From Paenibacillus melissococcoides (GTDB taxonomy: Bacteria > Bacillota > Bacilli > Paenibacillales > Paenibacillaceae), in assembly GCA_944800085.1 (NCBI GenBank), contig CALYLO010000019.1, positions 1-64,000 on the forward strand: DNA of 64,000 nt. The letters run 5' to 3'. Both the position numbers and the translations under genes were made by a program. Each line of letters opens with the position of its first letter. The first letter of the stretch is position 1. Positions 1-9,428 of the stretch are shown here, piece after piece. The notes under the pieces were generated by a model. That model ran no database searches and was not told the origin of the DNA. It saw only the letters and a program-made list of their open reading frames with translations.

Positions 1-214
1 CTGAAGGAGAAGTTTGCTGAAGTGTAATCGTAATGGTCCCTAGTGGGTTGTTCACTTCGGACACAACCACATCTCCCTGTGCTCCAACCGATGCCGCGAA
101 GTTGTCCTCGTCCTTCTCGCCTTCAACCATAGACCCCTCGGCAAAGCCGGTAATAAATGTCCCATCGACCGTGACTGTGACATCCATTGCATCATAATTC
201 GTTGATGCTGCCAT
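1..214 (-). CDS. Phage tail tube-like protein (DUF3277 type), 3' part outside window
   Basis: The first 71 codons of a gene that runs off the left edge. The start ATG is at 214. The product begins MAASTNYDAMDVTVTVDG and continues with an acidic KDEDN stretch and VVVSEVNNPLGTITITL, a pattern I associate with the DUF3277 family of tail tube proteins of contractile phages. It lies directly downstream of the sheath-like gene, the usual sheath-then-tube order. The tube is the inner channel of the tail. The family call rests on recognition of the N-terminus only. Confidence 0.7.
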   Translation of the reverse strand, partial: MAASTNYDAMDVTVTVDGTFITGFAEGSMVEGEKDEDNFAASVGAQGDVVVSEVNNPLGTITITLQQTSPS

Positions 215-289
215 CTATCCTCACCTCACCCTTAAAATTTGATAGAGCCTTTTATTTTCACACTGTGTACCGCTCCGGCCAGTTCAAAC

Positions 290-1243
290 TCAAAAGAACC
301 CTCGTTGTATTCCCGCGTTGCCGAATGTCCGCCGGATCTCTTCGCGCTTTTTAAAATACACCGAATACAATGGCAATCCATTCTCGTCCGCCGCGATGAT
401 CCCGTTGTTGAAAGCATCCTTCAGTACGCTTGTGCATTGTCCTTCAATAAGAGCAATGCCCGCGTCCGTGAATGGGATTTTCGGCGTATTGTTGAGCAAC
501 TGCTGTAGCTGATACTCCATATTAAATTTCACGTAATCCTTGGCGTGGATGATATCAATGTATACCCCCGTGGATGTCTTGCCCTCACTTGTCCCGCCAC
601 GCCCGGCCTTTCGAACATATGCCACGGCTCCGGCGTCGTGGATTTCTTGAAGCTCCGTGGCTGAAATTTCAAGAGGGCTCAATCCTTTGATCTCTTTAAA
701 CTTCCATGTCACGGAACCAACGGGAGCCGCCGCAACTGCGCCAATCCATCCGGCCTCCGGGTAGGCATTGGCGCAGTTGTGATAGAATACAACGGTCCGC
801 TCCATGGCTGCCGCCTGGATCGCCTTGGCGTCCTCGATATTGTCCGTCCGGGTGAAAAACATCTTCGAGCCATCCAATTCGATGACATCTGCGATCTTCA
901 ACACCTCTTCCCGGGCGTTGCTGGTACATATCAGAAAATACCAATCTTTATCGAGCAGCTTGGCGAGGTGGTCTGCAAAATACTGTTCTTCTTCGTTTGC
1001 CGTATCTCGGCATGCAATTGCGATTTTATCCGGCCGCTTGTCACCCTGAGCAAAGATCGACTTTGCGGCCAGATATTCCGGGGAAGTCTCCTGGAAGTCC
1101 TTCAGGACCGCATCCAACTCGTAATAATACTTGAAATCATGCCCCTTCGCCTTGGCGCCATAAATCAACGGCGTACCAAAGCCCAGCCGCCCAATCGGCT
1201 GGACAAGGTCAATAGTAACCGTTACATCCTTCAGTGCGCTCAT
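290..1243 (-). CDS. Contractile tail sheath-like protein (DUF3383 type)
   Basis: Predicted 317 residues from ATG at 1243 (MSALKDVTVTIDLVQP); an in-frame start nine bases upstream is less like the family. The N-terminal pattern, with an early GRLGFGTPLIYG, and the position before the tube gene fit the DUF3383 family, which includes sheath-like proteins of contractile-tailed phages. The sheath surrounds the tube and contracts on infection. The reading frame appears intact, in contrast to the head genes at 3.1-8.7 kb. The start overlaps the end of the upstream gene, consistent with one late transcript. Confidence 0.72.
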   Translation of the reverse strand: MSALKDVTVTIDLVQPIGRLGFGTPLIYGAKAKGHDFKYYYELDAVLKDFQETSPEYLAAKSIFAQGDKRPDKIAIACRDTANEEEQYFADHLAKLLDKDWYFLICTSNAREEVLKIADVIELDGSKMFFTRTDNIEDAKAIQAAAMERTVVFYHNCANAYPEAGWIGAVAAAPVGSVTWKFKEIKGLSPLEISATELQEIHDAGAVAYVRKAGRGGTSEGKTSTGVYIDIIHAKDYVKFNMEYQLQQLLNNTPKIPFTDAGIALIEGQCTSVLKDAFNNGIIAADENGLPLYSVYFKKREEIRRTFGNAGIQRGFF

Positions 1244-1248
1244 CCGCC

Positions 1249-1722
1249 TCACTCCTTCATTTTGATTTTTTCGATCATGTCTTCGTCATATTCGATTACA
1301 TCCACCATTCGCAGATGCACATCGAAGCCTATCCTGCGCTCGTAATCATAAGTAAGCAGCGTGTCACGCGCTGTCGTTGCTTCCAACTTGACGACGACAA
1401 TGCCTGCATCCTTTAGCAGGTTGCGCCCGATACCCTGAAACCAGTCCCGAGCCTGTCCTGATATCCGGTAACCGTCTTGACTCGACTTTGCATAGCAGGT
1501 AATGGAGATGGTTACCCTAGCCAGTTTTTCGATCCTGTGCCTATCCTCGCGGATTGAATGAACACCATATGGCGACTGATCAACGTATGGCGCAACGAAA
1601 GTGAATCCGATGAATGGGTATGGAGGTTGCGGCACCGCCTGATCCTGCATTTGAACCGTCACCCCAAGATAGTTACGCAGCGGCCCCACGAAGGCGGTTT
1701 TAATCTGTTGATGGTCTATCAA
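1249..1722 (-). CDS. Phage neck/tail-completion protein (LIC_12616-like)
   Basis: 157 residues, intact. It begins MIDHQQIKTAFVGPLRN and has a proline-rich stretch (QPPYPFIGFTF) and a FDVHLRMVDV C-terminal part. Position between the connector genes and the sheath gene matches tail terminator or neck proteins that cap the tail and join it to the head. I recognise the general type (neck terminator gp12-like family) rather than a specific homologue. It overlaps the upstream gene by 23 bases and ends 5 bases before the sheath start. Confidence 0.5.
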   Translation of the reverse strand: MIDHQQIKTAFVGPLRNYLGVTVQMQDQAVPQPPYPFIGFTFVAPYVDQSPYGVHSIREDRHRIEKLARVTISITCYAKSSQDGYRISGQARDWFQGIGRNLLKDAGIVVVKLEATTARDTLLTYDYERRIGFDVHLRMVDVIEYDEDMIEKIKMKE

Positions 1723-2065
1723 ATAAACTCACCCGCTTCAGCACGTAACGATTGATCGCCGTATACTCGGCGTAATCGTTTTTATCATGCACTTTGTACT
1801 TGAGCCCTCCATGTAGCACCTCCGTTTGTAAGGGGAGCTCGCGCTTCGTATACAGGTGTCTATCCTCTTCGGTGTACATGCCCCCTGATTGGATCACGGT
1901 GCGTTGCGGAAGGGCCACAATTGCCCCGTAGTCCGTGACCGTTTCCGACTCACCGCCGGGAATCCAATCCCCCGTGGATTGATCCAAGTGCCACTCCGTC
2001 TTCACAATCACCTGAAAAGGCTTCGAAAAGCGACGTAACAGCCCTTCAAACTGCCTTGGATTCAT
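1700..2065 (-). CDS. Phage head-tail joining region protein, unknown function
   Basis: 121 residues starting MNPRQFEGLLRRFSKPF. The middle is rich in charged residues and ends with YVLKRVSLFDRPSTD. It lies in the usual slot for a small head-closure or head-tail joining protein and overlaps both neighbours by a few bases, as expected for translationally coupled late genes. No catalytic motif is visible. Assignment is from position only. Confidence 0.5.
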   Translation of the reverse strand: MNPRQFEGLLRRFSKPFQVIVKTEWHLDQSTGDWIPGGESETVTDYGAIVALPQRTVIQSGGMYTEEDRHLYTKRELPLQTEVLHGGLKYKVHDKNDYAEYTAINRYVLKRVSLFDRPSTD

Positions 2066-2577
2066 TGCATATGCACCTCGTATTCCAACGTGTCCATCAG
2101 CTTCTTTTCGTCTATCAGAGGATGATTCCCGCCCTTCAGCTTTTGCGTTAACTCCGAATTGGGCACGAAGGATCCTTTTTCAATGTGCGCCTGAATGTGC
2201 TTTTTGAGTTCCTTTGCTGCCCGCTCCAAAGCCCGCTCTGGCGTGATTGTGCCGGCCAAAGCTTGCCCGACAAGAGACTGCATAAGCCTCGCAAGCGCCC
2301 CTTCGTATGCGTCATATCCCGCACGTAAAAACGGCCGCTCAGGAATAGAAATGAAATGGGTGTCATCGCGTAGATGAACACCCATGGTAAGTAGTTTTTT
2401 TCTCATTTTGTCGGTTACCGGTATGTTAGCGCCGTACTCGTTAAATATCGCCTTGAGCACCTGTTCGCGGTCGCCTATCCAACCAACCTCGGCACGGGAT
2501 CGCGAGAGTCTTTCCGCTTGCTGCTTATGCTTTCGAAATTGCTTCTTGTCCTCTTTTACCTTGAGTCGGATTCGCAT
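2062..2577 (-). CDS. Phage tail-completion or virion morphogenesis protein (HK97 gp10 / Mu gpG-like)
   Basis: 171 residues from ATG at 2577, whose A is shared with the TGA stop of the upstream gene. The basic N-terminus, the phrase ISIPERPFLRAGYD in the middle and the following helical region resemble minor tail or virion-morphogenesis proteins, in which an IP.RPF. motif recurs. The protein likely acts at the head-tail interface during assembly. The frame is intact. Confidence 0.58.
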   Translation of the reverse strand: MRIRLKVKEDKKQFRKHKQQAERLSRSRAEVGWIGDREQVLKAIFNEYGANIPVTDKMRKKLLTMGVHLRDDTHFISIPERPFLRAGYDAYEGALARLMQSLVGQALAGTITPERALERAAKELKKHIQAHIEKGSFVPNSELTQKLKGGNHPLIDEKKLMDTLEYEVHMQ

Positions 2578-3137
2578 CAGTACCACCGCCCAACATATGG
2601 GGAGATAAGCGCAGTTACTACAGGCGGCATGTCCTTTTCCGTCTGTTGTTGAGCATAGGTAACGGACATTTCCCCTAACTGCTCTTTCTGGATACCGACC
2701 GGGATGAATTGACGTTCATGAAGCGACTGAGCATACATCATACAAGCAAGCTCCAACGTTTCAGGCAATGTTCGCGGTTCCTCTTCCTTAGCATCTCCAG
2801 GCAATACATACCCACCAATATAGGTAACGGACAGATTGTGCTCGCCGCTAGGCCATCCATATGACCGATACAACCTTCCATCACCGACACTTTCGTAATC
2901 GGTAATATCACCGCCGCGAGAGGTTATGGACTCCACCTTGTGAATGGGATAGTTTCGCAAATTGATATACGGGGAACTGTCATACCCACTCAGGATCTCC
3001 GTGTAGGCCTGTTTACGAAAGGAGCGCCGGCAGTAATTTTCTATGCCTTGACTGGCGACCATCAAATATAATAGCAATTCATCGTCATTGGCTACATCGC
3101 CCATATGGCTCTTAAATCGTTCCAAGGTGCAAAGCAT
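2577..3137 (-). CDS. Phage head-tail connector protein (gp6-like)
   Basis: 186 residues, intact. The first 60 residues form the helical pattern of small head-tail connectors (LERFKSHMG, then LYLMVASQGIENYCRRSFRK), followed by a beta-rich part with LRNYPIHKVESI and LSVTYIGGYV, typical of gp6-type connectors that bind the portal from below. It follows the capsid gene and a small broken gene, the standard location. Expected role is forming the ring between portal and tail. Confidence 0.75.
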   Translation of the reverse strand: MLCTLERFKSHMGDVANDDELLLYLMVASQGIENYCRRSFRKQAYTEILSGYDSSPYINLRNYPIHKVESITSRGGDITDYESVGDGRLYRSYGWPSGEHNLSVTYIGGYVLPGDAKEEEPRTLPETLELACMMYAQSLHERQFIPVGIQKEQLGEMSVTYAQQQTEKDMPPVVTALISPYVGRWY

Positions 3138-3140
3138 GGC

Positions 3141-3318
3141 TTATCCCCCTTTGCCAAGCTCTTCCCTAAGCTTTTTGATTTCCTGATCCACATAGGATTT
3201 ATCAACCAATTCAATAGCCTTTCCATCTTTAGTTATCTTGCCGTCCTTGGTTTATCGCCAGTTCCCCGCCTATATATAAAATATCGCCGGTTGAATAGTT
3301 TTTGGTCATGTACCCCAT
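3141..3318 (-). pseudogene. Small phage head gene, frameshifted
   Basis: ATG at 3318 opens MGYMTKNYSTGDILYIGG, then stops early. A different frame from about 3250 reads DGKITKDGKAIELVDKSY and ends in KLREELGKGG at 3141. The span is 178 nt, one more than a multiple of three, so removing one base near 3246-3252 restores a 58-residue protein. Small proteins like this often sit between capsid and connector genes; function unknown. Either a real +1 mutation or a sequencing error. Confidence 0.7.
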
Positions 3319-3358
3319 GATGATTGCCCCTTTCCGGGAGGGCAAGCCCTCCCCTTAT

Positions 3359-4573
3359 TTATTCGCTGACTGGTACATCGGTCAAGATAACAATTGCATC
3401 CTCGTTTGCCGGCTTTCCGTCGAATCGCTGAATCACGCGGGTAAGTGTTGTGTCATTTTCAAATGCATCGCCGCCCACGTCCGTCGTCTTAGCTTCTAAC
3501 GACTTTCTATCGAAGAAATAGTAGCCGACCTCGAAATTGCCGAATGCAATCTTTGTCTTTCCGTTTTCATTCTTGATGTCGTCAAAGATCTCAACCTGGA
3601 AGCCGAACAGCGTAAATACATCCGCCTTCGTTGGATCAGGCACAAGGACACTTTTACCATCCGAATACTTAATGTCTGCAAGCGTCTCGGTGGCCGACGT
3701 GTTCATTACAAACTTAGCACCTGCACGATACGAAGCATCGACCATGTTTTTAAGCTTGCGGAGTGTTTTCACGTCAACCTCTGCAGGGCATTTCAGTGTA
3801 CGATATTGCGTCGAAGTGAAGATGCCTTCGCAGTCGTCCTCACCGCCTGGGCCGTAGAAAACTTCGGCGTTTTTCGGTGTTAAGTGAAATCTCGCTGTAC
3901 CAGTCCCGCAACTCCTCATCAATGCTTACAGCACTATCGGCCATAAGTTCGTTCGTCACCTCAAAAATACCGGCATACTTACGAACCTTATAGTTAATCT
4001 CACTGTATTGCGGCGTGTCCATTTCGTCAATTTTGGTCTTTTCTCCAACCTTCTTCATACGCATGTCTGTGCCGCGACGCTTCGGCCGGCTACCCGAAAG
4101 AGTGCCCACTGTCTTGACTCCAACTAGATTACGAACGGATCGCTTCGTCTTTTTCTGCTTGATAATATCGAACGAAATATCTTCCGGTACGAGAATGCCC
4201 CCACTTGCCTTCTCACCTTCCGACATCGAGCGAGCTTGAGTTTTCATTTCCTTCAGCGCTCGTTGTTCATCATCCGTCAGCTCTGCGTCTTTTCCCGTAC
4301 TTGATGTACTTCTGGAATGCGCTGCGATACTCTTTTTTAATATCGAAAGATCGCTCATCATCGGCTTTTGGTTCATCGATAGGTGTAGTTTTTTCCGCCG
4401 GTGTCTGTTGCTCGCAACTCTTCATGTAGGTCAATTTGCTTTCGTAGTTCTTTGGCGGCATCCGCAGCAGCCCGGGCTTCCTCCAACTTCCCGCCATTCG
4501 TCAGGTTGCGGGCTTCATCCAACTTTGCCGCCAGTTTTCTGGCGTAACTCGCGTTCTTTTTCGTCCATTTCAA
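3359..4573 (-). pseudogene. Phage major capsid protein (HK97 fold), three frameshifts
   Basis: The reading frame starts at 4573 (MKWTKKNASYARKLAAKLDE) with a coiled-coil delta domain, and continues in other frames to 3359. Frame changes map to short homopolymers: six T at 4389-4394, TTTTCCC at 4290-4296, and five T at 3870-3874 (plus strand). Removing one base at each restores about 403 residues, the usual HK97 capsid length. The joined sequence includes ASGGILVPEDI and AGIFEVTNELMADS, recognisable capsid landmarks just after the expected protease cleavage point. As given, no capsid could be made. Confidence 0.88.
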
Positions 4574-4614
4574 TTCCTCGCTTTCTGATTTTGGGTATAA
4601 AAAAAATCGGCCCT

Positions 4615-5220
4615 TTAGATCCCCAAAAGGTCGATTTCAAGAAGTAACTTTTCTTGTTCTTGTTTCCTGCGTAGCTCATTTTGGTAACATTCCAAACTGC
4701 GGTTGGATACTAGCGATTCAGCTTGCACATAAGCCGCGTATGTGACGACACTAACATCAAAAACACGTTTTATTTTACGAATGGTTCGATTGTACAATCC
4801 TGATTTTTCGTCATAAATCCACTCGTCACCGTCATTCTCATAGTCGATCCTGAATGCGAAGCTTGACTGGTTGATATCGCCCCGCTTCATCACCTTGATA
4901 AGGTCGCTTGCGTATGTTGTATCTGGCGGATCAACCTCATATCGCAGCCCGAAGTCATCAACGGCCAGTCTCAAGGTGCCGGATGTTGTTCGCCCGAGGA
5001 CTTTGCCGCTCTCATGGTCAATCAGACAGCGGACGTCGGACATGTCTGCCTCATTAATGGCCTTGGGATCTATCCGTTCGACAAATCCGCCAAGGTCCTG
5101 CGACCAAACATTGAACCGCAACCCGTATCCAACGATTCGCGGAGCTGATTCTTCATTATCTGCTCTTAATTCAACCTTGTTCGTCAGCATCCGGCGTTCC
5201 TTTTCCATCGTCCTCACCAT
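4615..5220 (-). CDS. Prohead maturation protease (HK97 family, S78)
   Basis: About 201 residues from ATG at 5220, which has GGAGGTG a few bases upstream; the ORF can be read from a GTG at 5226. Family landmarks are VGYGLRFNVWS, the catalytic region CLIDHESGKVLGRT (His), and SSFAFRI with DVSVVTYAAY (Ser). It removes the capsid delta domain during head maturation. It sits between portal and capsid genes as in other HK97-type phages. It appears to be the only unbroken gene of the terminase-portal-protease-capsid block. Confidence 0.88.
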   Translation of the reverse strand: MVRTMEKERRMLTNKVELRADNEESAPRIVGYGLRFNVWSQDLGGFVERIDPKAINEADMSDVRCLIDHESGKVLGRTTSGTLRLAVDDFGLRYEVDPPDTTYASDLIKVMKRGDINQSSFAFRIDYENDGDEWIYDEKSGLYNRTIRKIKRVFDVSVVTYAAYVQAESLVSNRSLECYQNELRRKQEQEKLLLEIDLLGI

Positions 5221-5222
5221 CT

Positions 5223-6517
5223 TCACCTCCCCCCCTCTGTATCTTCGCTGTTCTTTATTCCTGCTTTCATGAGCTGGTACTGTTCTAAAATATCAAGTGT
5301 TGTGTAGTTCAAACTCATATAATGCTTGTCGCCTATAGGGCCGATGCCGTCTTCATCTTCCAATTCCAGCACCTTATTTATTGAATAAGGCCCGATCTGG
5401 ATCATGTTCTTATAAAATTCTGCCCGACTCTTCGAATCGCCTCGCAGCTCACTGGTTACGTTGAACTTCGTATAATAAACCCGCCGTTCTGTACCAGTGA
5501 ATAGCTTCCAGTCAATTTCCTGCTCCCAATTCGCAAAGATAGGCTGGAGAGTGCTTTTTACATACTCCAGGGAGAGGTTTTCCATATTGCTATATTTAGT
5601 GTCCGTAATCCCTAATTTGTAAGGCGGCACCTTATATATCTTGGCAACCTCTTTTATCCCTAATTGGGCCGGTCTCAATGAATTGAGCATCCGCCAATGG
5701 CATACCTAAGCTTTGATAGTCGAAGCCTGCATCCAATATCGCAATACGATGAGCATTAGTCAGCCCGGAATTCGCCTTCTGCATTCGTCTCGAACAACTT
5801 CCCGGGCAGGCTTATCAAGCGGCTTCGGAGTTTTGAGAATGCCCCTCGTCGTTGTCCCGCTGCTGTAAAAGCTGCCGATGAATTTTTTCTGTGCTTGCTG
5901 TACACCAATTTCCTCCCGGATGACTTGTATTGGAGTGATCCCCTGAGCCCCGACTTACTGATCGACTTGAAATGCAGTACATCCCAATGCGGCAACTTTC
6001 TCGTTTCTCCATTCGGCAAGGTTGTAATGTACCATACTTGTCCGGTTTGGGGATCAACGTGAACATCAGTTTTCGACGGGTTAAGGGGCCACAACGCCTT
6101 GGGCATGCCATTATATGGGCCGCTTGTATGCCACTCAATGTTGGCATATCCATTTCCCCAGGCCACAAACATGTACCATCATTAGTTCCTTGAAGATGTA
6201 AGCCGTCATGTATGGGTTGGGCCTGCTGCCAAGCAGTTCAGCGACGGGTGACTGCTATCCTTTTCGCGCCCGCCCTTCTTTTTCCGGTAGACATGGATCG
6301 GAAGTTTGCCGATATCACCGCCCAGGATGCTTGCACAGGTATAAACATTACTATTCATTAGGGCCGATTCGCTGGTGACACGCTCGCCGCTGGCCGTTTT
6401 CTTTCCCCCAAACAGGTCCAAAAACCATGACTTGGGATTCTTCAAGTCCGATGTATCTTCTGAACGTCTGTGAAGGAATTGAAACCAGCCCATACGAAAG
6501 AATCTATTTCGCCGCAA
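5223..6517 (-). pseudogene. Phage portal protein (HK97 type), five frameshifts
   Basis: The protein starts near 6517 (TTG) or 6493 (ATG, MGWFQFL) and ends at 5223. Joined across frames it reads VYTCASILGGDIGKLPIHVY, PYMTAYIFKELMM, WGNGYANIEW, GVQQAQKKFIGSFYSSG, IKEVAKIYKVPPYKLG and SLEYVKSTLQPIFANWEQEI, classic portal landmarks. Frame changes lie near 6247 (-1), 6172 (+1), 5940-5943 (-1 in a C run), 5781 (-1) and 5667 (+1 in a G run). The 1295-nt span plus the net missing base gives 432 codons, the normal size. The portal is the DNA entry ring of the head; this copy is not translatable as one chain. Confidence 0.88.
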
Positions 6518-6532
6518 TTCTTCACCCCCTCC

Positions 6533-8243
6533 CTAGAACGAGAAATCTTCACTTAATACATGCTTGTTCAAATCTTGCTCGTTACCCGAAATGTATACTC
6601 TGACATGTGCATTTATTAATGCGGCTGCCGGGTCGATACGTTCAACACTCTTTGCTTTGTCCAGCATTATATTATCCTGTGCATCCACTTTAACAATTGC
6701 GTTTGCCATCGCCCAACCAAGTACAGGATCGTTTTCATGAATGACCTGCCCCATGTAGACGCGCTCCTGAAATTTTGGTCGGAGCGTTCAGCGTTTTAAT
6801 GCCCTGCCTAATCTCGATCATTACAAATCCTGCGTTTGCCATTGCCGTAGAGAATTGCGTTGCATTGTATGGGTCATAACATATTTCTTTGATGTTCCAG
6901 CCTCGCCGCTCTGCTTCTTGTGGGATATAGGCCATTACAAAGTCATAATCAACTACCGCGCCAGGCGTCACCGTTAGCCACCCTTCCTTTATCCATAGGT
7001 CATATGGCATCTTGTCCGACTGTTTACGTTCAGCCAGCTTTTCCTCTGGAATAAATGAGTGACTAAAGACGGCTAGACGTCCGTCCGGCAATTCTATGTC
7101 AAAGCTGCAACTGGTTAGGTCAGTTGTACGTGACAAATCGATTCCAACAACCGCATCTAGTCCGTTAGTGTCCGGCATCGGATTGTCCTTCGTGGTACCG
7201 CATGCTTTCCACTTGCCCATGTCCATGTAGCCGGATTAGTTTGGCGTCTACCCATACGTTCATGTTCTTAATTTTTGAACGCGACCATCTTTTCAGGATC
7301 TGCCAAGCGCCATTTTCAACTCGCTTCGCAGCATCTTGAGTCCAGCCGGGTAGCTTGCGACAATAGGGTTTGCTTTAATCCAGTTGCGTTCATCGGTAAT
7401 GTCGTCATCTTCGTCCAACTCATTGACCATAGCAAAGTATTCGTCATTTTCTAGGTCAACATTTGGATCGAGCAGCTTTGATACAAAGTTGTACTCTATT
7501 CGATAACATGGATGGTTCAGATTTCGTCCCGCGGTCGTGATAATCATGAGTAACGGCTCTTCGCGGGCTATCATACCGGATGCTAAGACGTCGTAAAACT
7601 CCGTGGTTTTGTGTAGGTGATATTCATCCACAATCCCACATTGTACGTTTGTCCCGTCACCTTCTTTGCCATCCTCTTTCGAGAGAGCTTCCATAAAGGA
7701 TTCTGATTTAAGGTGCTGGATCTGCCCGTTAGCTATCTTGATGGTTCCTCGTCTAATGAGTTCAGAGCAACCTTTTAGCATTGCGGCAGCTTCGTTCCAA
7801 ACAATCTTGGATTGCTTCTTTTTCGTGGCAGCACAATAAACCTCGGAGGCATATTCCCCGAAGGCGATGGTTTCATATGATCCAACGCAGGCCAGTGACT
7901 GCGACTTGGCATTTTTTCGCGCTACCTGCCAGTAGGCTTTATTAAACCGCCGATATCCAGTATCGCGATGCACCCAACCGTAGATATTTCCGAATACAAA
8001 CTTCTGTATGATATGCGGTTCAATATGCTGCCTTGCTAACGCGCCTTTACGGTGTTTGAAAAGCCGCATCCAGTCCAAAAAACGCTCCGCGTACTCTTCG
8101 ACAAAGACATAGGGAAAATCGCCTGTATCTTGTCGTTCAAGGTCGCGCAGGAACCGCCTACACGCCTGTTTATGCTTCTTGCACGCTACTATTTCACCGC
8201 TTATGACTTGCTCGGAATACGAAACTAGCTCATCAAGAATCAT
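6533..8243 (-). pseudogene. terL: Terminase large subunit, four frameshifts, fused to small subunit
   Basis: ATG at 8243 begins MILDELVSYSEQVISGEIVA. The ATPase half carries the Walker A-like region near YWQVARKNAKSQ and Walker B VQCGIVDEYH; the nuclease half shows VVGIDLSRTTDLTS and ends in HVLSEDFSF at 6533. Frame changes lie at 7303-7304 (CC), 7272-7276 (five T), 7233-7234 (GG) and 6773-6776 (four T), each an extra base. Deleting four bases from the 1711-nt span leaves 569 codons, the family length. The enzyme would cut and pump concatemeric DNA into the head. Confidence 0.9.
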
Positions 8244-8735
8244 ATATCCACCGAAACGATCCGTCACCGGATCAGATTCTTTGGGCTTCTCGTCTTTAAG
8301 AGCTATTTTTGTTCTGTCATAAACGGTTAAACCGAACTTACTTTCATATGCTTGGAGTAGCTTGATGGTAGAATTCAAGGCCGTTAGCGCCGGATTCGTG
8401 ACGTAGGTTATACCTCCGCGCGAATTTTCATTTACTAACGTATATCCCTTTTCCTCCACTTCGGTTCGAAGCTCCAGCATTCGGGCATGTAAGTCACAAT
8501 ATTGAGCAAGTCCATTTACATCTAAATTCGTCAGCAATTCGGTTTCTTCAAGCTGCTTTACCAAGTCTCGGAACATTTTTTTTGCCTTATCATTCAGCCA
8601 AGCAGGCGCTCGGATGCGATCCCTTCTTAAGCGGCTGCTTATTTTCTGTTCCTTGTCCTGTCGCTCAAACTTCTGCTTTTTCGTCAGATGTCCTTTTATC
8701 AAATGCAGCGGTTTCGGATTCCTCCCCATCGTCAC
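8240..8735 (-). pseudogene. terS: Terminase small subunit (P27 family), stop lost into terL
   Basis: GTG at 8735 or ATG at 8729 follows AGGAGG. The product MGRNPKPLHLIKGHLTKK and RIRAPAWLNDKAKKMFRDL is typical of P27-family small terminases, which recognise phage DNA. In the present sequence the frame runs without a stop into terL. The natural stop would be the TGA overlapping the terL ATG (ATGA at 8240-8243). The span to that TGA is 496 nt, one more than a multiple of three, so a single extra base upstream explains the fusion. A natural fusion is possible but less likely. Confidence 0.72.
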
Positions 8736-8815
8736 GTCACCTCCTTGCGTACCCTAAATTTGATTTCAGGAAATTTTCGTGCGCTTGAGGGGGCAGCGCT
8801 CAACGCCTCATAGCC

Positions 8816-8982
8816 TCACGTTTTTGACCCTAGGGGGGCGTCATCGGAACCACGACGGACTGTATCAATCGCGGTTGGTCCCCCACACCTAGGACACCTC
8901 AAGCCATCTCGTACCTTGTGACTTCGTTCGACGTAACCACAATCCTTATCCAAGCAATAGTGAGTCGTGAGTTTTGTTTCAC
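8816..8982 (-). pseudogene. Small zinc-ribbon phage protein, frameshifted near its start
   Basis: GTG at 8982 lies six bases after AGGAGG. The second frame reads THYCLDKDCGYVERSHKV and LRCPRCGG, a four-cysteine zinc ribbon, ending at 8816. The 167-nt span is one short of a multiple of three, and adding one A in the run of four at 8972-8975 joins start and ribbon into a 55-residue protein. Function unknown; small zinc proteins are common beside terminase genes. Confidence 0.6.
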
Positions 8983-8996
8983 AATGTCCCTCCTTC

Positions 8997-9233
8997 CTAT
9001 AACGCTCGTCTGCTTTCCTCCCGCTTTTCAGTAGCTCCTATCAAGTCAGTAACCCCTATCCTTCCATCACTACATGAATGCATCCCTATTAAGCCAACAC
9101 TACCACCCCATTCTTTAGGTAGTGGCTCACCCATCGTTATGTTCACCAACGCAATCATGACATCAGGTACATGTACATTCTTTTCAACAACGCCGCACTG
9201 CCTGCACTTATATAACAAGGATCCCGAACTCAA
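8997..9233 (-). CDS. Hypothetical phage protein with CxxC motif
   Basis: 78 residues starting MSSGSLLYKCRQCGVVEKN. A CRQC pair plus later His and Cys (HVPDV, MHSCSD) could bind zinc. It lies between the HNH nuclease region and the terminase genes and has no visible enzyme motif. The frame is intact, and the next gene starts 14 bases downstream behind AGGAGG. Not recognised beyond this. Confidence 0.5.
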   Translation of the reverse strand: MSSGSLLYKCRQCGVVEKNVHVPDVMIALVNITMGEPLPKEWGGSVGLIGMHSCSDGRIGVTDLIGATEKREESRRAL

Positions 9234-9272
9234 CCCCTAATCCCTCCATCCCCTCGAATAAAGAAGCTCCAT

Positions 9273-9428
9273 TCAAAGCGCGTATGATGCTATGAGCAAG
9301 GCTGTGATCGCTGTTATTCTAGCTGCCCGCCCATAATTACGGGCATCTATTTGTTTTTCCAAATAGCGAGCATTGATTAATATAAGGATCACAATCGAAA
9401 CCTTAATAGCAATCGTTGTATAGTCCAT
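9273..9428 (-). CDS. Small membrane protein
   Basis: 51 residues from ATG at 9428, chosen because GGAGG lies seven bases upstream; the longer ORF start at 9467 lacks this. The sequence MDYTTIAIKVSIVILILINA is a hydrophobic helix, and a second hydrophobic stretch near the end (ITAITALLIASYAL) gives two likely membrane segments. It could be holin-like by topology but it lies away from a lysis cassette, so the role is unknown. It overlaps the 3' end of the HNH gene. Confidence 0.5.
   Translation of the reverse strand: MDYTTIAIKVSIVILILINARYLEKQIDARNYGRAARITAITALLIASYAL

Noticed and set aside
3359..4573. Programmed ribosomal frameshifting in the capsid gene
   Set aside because: Several different sites in both directions across many genes, without slippery heptamer plus stem patterns; decay or sequence error explains them better.
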